Shown here: positions 4,818 through 6,238 of the stretch, in pieces
Position numbering within the stretch: position 1 is the first letter of the stretch
How the letters are laid out: every line of letters starts with the position of its first letter
Source: an uncultured Clostridia bacterium
GTDB lineage: Bacteria; Bacillota; Clostridia; Oscillospirales; Ruminococcaceae
DNA: 6,238 bases
Reading direction: 5' to 3'
Assembly: GCA_937892655.1 (NCBI GenBank)
Contig: CALBJC010000145.1
Location: 1-6,238, forward strand
The notes under the pieces: model-generated
Seen by the model: only the letters and a program-made list of their open reading frames with translations
What the model was told of the DNA's origin: nothing
Database searches by the model: none
Translations under genes and position numbers: made by a program

Positions 4818-5137
4818 TGCGTGACTGCAACAGATATGCGATGAAGTAGAAGGTTGCTGGCGGTTTGCCAGGTAATTTCTATGGAGTATGTCCGATTTTA
4901 AACCGGGCGGCTGTAATAACGACACAGTATGTGCTTTTAGCTTCTCTTGCGAGGGAGCTGCGCTTATGCGGTTCTTTGAAGCAGAAGAATACAAAAAGTG
5001 TGTGTCGGTGCCTTCCGAAAAACGAAAAGTTTTTCGGTTATTTTTATCTCAACGGCACGAAACACACGGAATAGTGTTACACAAAAAACAGTATATGCCC
5101 CCATACAGTACATCAAAAACCTAAGGAGGCGATTTAA
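4818..5137 (+). promoter_or_regulatory. structured rpsJ (S10 operon) leader, candidate attenuator
   Basis: This 320-nt region has no well supported gene but has dense secondary structure. Helices seen: TAGAA/TTCTA (4847-4851 with 4877-4881) enclosing CTGGC/GCCAG (4857-4861 with 4867-4871); GTCCG/CGGGC (4890-4894 with 4904-4908); AGCT/AGCT plus CTC/GAG (4939-4959); CGC/GCG (4961-4970); and the long-range CGACACA/TGTGTCG (4920-4926 with 5001-5007). A strong intrinsic terminator follows at 5015-5048. The order folded domain then terminator before a ribosomal operon is the layout of a transcription attenuator. In Gammaproteobacteria, L4 (encoded by rplD, third gene here) represses its S10 operon through such a leader. 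Whether L4 or another ligand acts here is inference. Confidence 0.6.
5015..5048 (+). terminator. intrinsic terminator inside the rpsJ leader
   Basis: CCGAAAAAC (5015-5023) and GTTTTTCGG (5029-5037) form a perfect 9-bp stem with a GAAAA loop, followed by TTATTTTTATC. It lies between the promoter at 4783-4811 and rpsJ, so it must be bypassed for the operon to be expressed. A flanking stem (GGTGCC region 5008-5012 with GGCAC 5054-5058, then GTGT/ACAC outside) encloses it. Confidence 0.8.
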
Positions 5138-5452
5138 GTGGCAGTCAATGAAAAAATCAGAATCAAGATCAAGGGCTATGAGCACGGCATCGTAGATGCA
5201 GCAGCAGCTAAGATTGTTGAAGCTGCAAAGCGTTCAGGCGCTCAGGTTTCAGGTCCTATCCCACTTCCAACAGACAAGGAAATTATCACAATTCTCCGCG
5301 CTGTTCATAAGTACAAGGATAGCCGTGAACAGTTCGAAATGAGAACTCACAAGAGACTCATCGACGTTTTAAGACCAACAGCTGAAACAACAAAGGCTCT
5401 TCACAGTCTTGAACTTCCTGCAGGCGTTGACATCGTGATGGAAATCAAGTAA
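5138..5452 (+). CDS. rpsJ: 30S ribosomal protein S10
   Basis: The protein has 104 residues with a GTG start, chosen because AAGGAGG (5123-5129) lies 8 bases upstream and the sequence then begins like other S10 proteins. Conserved blocks are present: KIRIKIKGYEHGIVD (6-20), KIVEAAKRSGAQVSGPIPLP (25-44), and TILRAVHKYKDSREQFEMRT then HKRLIDV (51-77), with LPAGVDIVMEIK at the end. S10 sits in the head of the 30S subunit and in other bacteria also pairs with NusB in antitermination. It is the first gene of the S10 ribosomal operon. The HKYKDSR loop near the tetracycline/tigecycline site has the usual residues. Confidence 0.98.
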   Translation: MAVNEKIRIKIKGYEHGIVDAAAAKIVEAAKRSGAQVSGPIPLPTDKEIITILRAVHKYKDSREQFEMRTHKRLIDVLRPTAETTKALHSLELPAGVDIVMEIK

Positions 5453-5460
5453 TTTCCCAC

Positions 5461-5531
5461 TGAAACTAAAACTTTTAAGTTTCAAAACGATTCACGTGCA
5501 GGTCATGTTGGGGAAACTCAACCAATAACCT
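5461..5531 (+). promoter_or_regulatory. structured rpsJ-rplC intergenic RNA
   Basis: Two hairpins fill the 98-nt gap. The first is TGAAACT (5461-5467) with AGTTTCA (5478-5484). The second is GTTGGG-GAAA-CTCAAC (5507-5522), a 6-bp stem with a GNRA tetraloop, extended by AGGT (5500-5503) with ACCT (5528-5531) across an internal loop. It ends 4 bases before the rplC Shine-Dalgarno. There is no U-tract, so neither is a terminator; a translational control or processing site is possible. Confidence 0.5.
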
Positions 5532-5550
5532 ATCTAGGAGGAAAAGAAAA

Positions 5551-6186
5551 ATGCAAAAGGGAATCATCGGTAAGAAAATCGGTATGACACAGATTTTCGA
5601 CGAAGCAGGAAAGTTTATTCCTGTAACAGTTGTTGAAGCCGGTCCTTGCGTAGTTGTTCAGAAGAAGACCGTTGAAAACGACGGATATGCTGCTGTACAG
5701 CTCGGATTTGGCGACATCAGCGAAAAGCACACAAACAAGGCTATGAAGGGACACTTTGCAAAGGCAGACGTTGCTGCAAAGAGAACCCTCAAGGAATTCA
5801 GACTTGACGATACAGAGTCAATCAACGTTGGCGACATCCTCAAGGCAGACACCTTTGCAGCAGGCGACATCATCGATGTAAGCGGCACATCAAAGGGTAA
5901 GGGATTCACAGGCCCCATCAAGCGTAACAACCAGCACAGACTCAAGGAAACTCACGGTTCGGGTCCTGTTCACAGACAGGCAGGTTCAATGGGCGCTTGC
6001 TCATCACCTTCAAGAATCTACAAGGGTAAAATCCTCGCAGGTCACATGGGTGCTGAAAAGGTTACAGTACAGAACCTTGAAATCGTCAAGGTTGACGCAG
6101 AAAACAATCTTATCGCAATCAAGGGCGCAGTTCCCGGTCCTAAGGGTTCAATCGTCGTAATCACAGATTGCGTTAAGAAGGCTTAA
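5551..6186 (+). CDS. rplC: 50S ribosomal protein L3
   Basis: The protein has 211 residues, normal for L3, and starts after AGGAGG (5536-5541). It opens with KGIIGKKIGMTQIFDEAGKF (3-22), has the L3 signature DVSGTSKGKGFTGPIKR (109-125), then the extended loop HGSGPVHRQAGSMGACSSPS (135-154) and KGKILAGHMGAEKVTVQNL (158-176). L3 binds 23S rRNA early in 50S assembly, and its loop reaches towards the peptidyl transferase centre. The glutamine methylated in the E. coli protein is replaced by Ala-Cys in the GSMGAC segment, as is common in Firmicutes. Second gene of the S10 operon, followed 17 bp later by rplD. Confidence 0.98.
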   Translation: MQKGIIGKKIGMTQIFDEAGKFIPVTVVEAGPCVVVQKKTVENDGYAAVQLGFGDISEKHTNKAMKGHFAKADVAAKRTLKEFRLDDTESINVGDILKADTFAAGDIIDVSGTSKGKGFTGPIKRNNQHRLKETHGSGPVHRQAGSMGACSSPSRIYKGKILAGHMGAEKVTVQNLEIVKVDAENNLIAIKGAVPGPKGSIVVITDCVKKA

Positions 6187-6203
6187 GGAAGGAGGAAGCA
6201 ATA

Positions 6204-6238
6204 ATGCCTAGTATTAAAGTTTTGGATATGACAGGTAA
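6204..6238 (+). CDS. rplD: 50S ribosomal protein L4, first codons only
   Basis: The window ends 35 bases into this gene. ATG at 6204 follows AGGAGG (6190-6195) by 8 bases and reads MPSIKVLDMTG, which matches the usual L4 start (MPxVxVYNxxG). Its place directly after rplC is the conserved S10 operon order. L4 is a 50S assembly protein and in Gammaproteobacteria represses its own operon through the S10 leader. Confidence 0.9.
   Translation, partial: MPSIKVLDMTG

Noticed and set aside
4865..5195. Several short ORFs on both strands between the lipoprotein gene and rpsJ
   Set aside because: They overlap each other and a structured leader. Only the frame from ATG 4966 has a plausible ribosome site, and it is listed as a low-interest finding instead of a gene.
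1..6238. CRISPR array, insertion sequence, tRNA or integrase attachment site
   Set aside because: I saw no spaced direct repeats, transposase frames, tRNA cloverleaf or target-site duplications anywhere in the window.

Overview
The window looks like the chromosome of a low-GC, endospore-lineage Firmicute of class Clostridia, most likely Oscillospiraceae/Ruminococcaceae. The reasons are the sporulation pair yabP-yabQ directly followed by divIC and an S1-domain yabR gene, Firmicute-type S10 and L3 proteins, strong AGGAGG ribosome binding sites and AT-rich spacers. Genus is not determinable by eye. || Layout. (1) 1-754, minus strand: 5' part of a CdaR/PucR-type transcriptional regulator gene that runs off the left edge. 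(2) 755-1086: AT-rich divergent spacer with several inverted repeats. (3) 1087-1296: small DUF378 membrane protein. (4) 1297-1700: about 400 bases without a gene. They hold a perfect-consensus sigma-A promoter (TTGACA, 17 bp, TATAAT) followed about 110-160 bases later by two tandem intrinsic terminators, which reads as an unannotated small RNA or an attenuated leader upstream of yabP. (5) 1701-3496: yabP, yabQ, divIC, yabR. A good vegetative promoter lies inside the 3' end of yabQ, so the sporulation pair can be uncoupled from the cell-division pair. (6) 3568-3843: DUF4321 membrane protein between two hairpin terminators. (7) 3944-4648: predicted lipoprotein of unknown function, with a perfect 20-bp palindrome in its promoter region. 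(8) 4649-5137: terminator, then an extended -10 promoter and a leader of about 320 nt that folds into several hairpins and carries a strong intrinsic terminator before rpsJ. (9) 5138-6238: start of the S10 ribosomal operon, rpsJ, rplC and the first codons of rplD. || How it works together. yabP/yabQ act at the sporulation coat and cortex stage, divIC in the septal divisome, and yabR is a predicted RNA-binding S1 protein. The S10 operon makes ribosomal proteins, and its leader looks like a transcription-attenuation device. No mobile element, CRISPR array, tRNA or rRNA was seen. The most interesting parts are the non-coding ones: the putative small RNA at 1499-1634, the rpsJ leader at 4818-5137, a GNRA-capped hairpin between rpsJ and rplC, and a near-identical 19-bp AT-rich element present in two intergenic regions.
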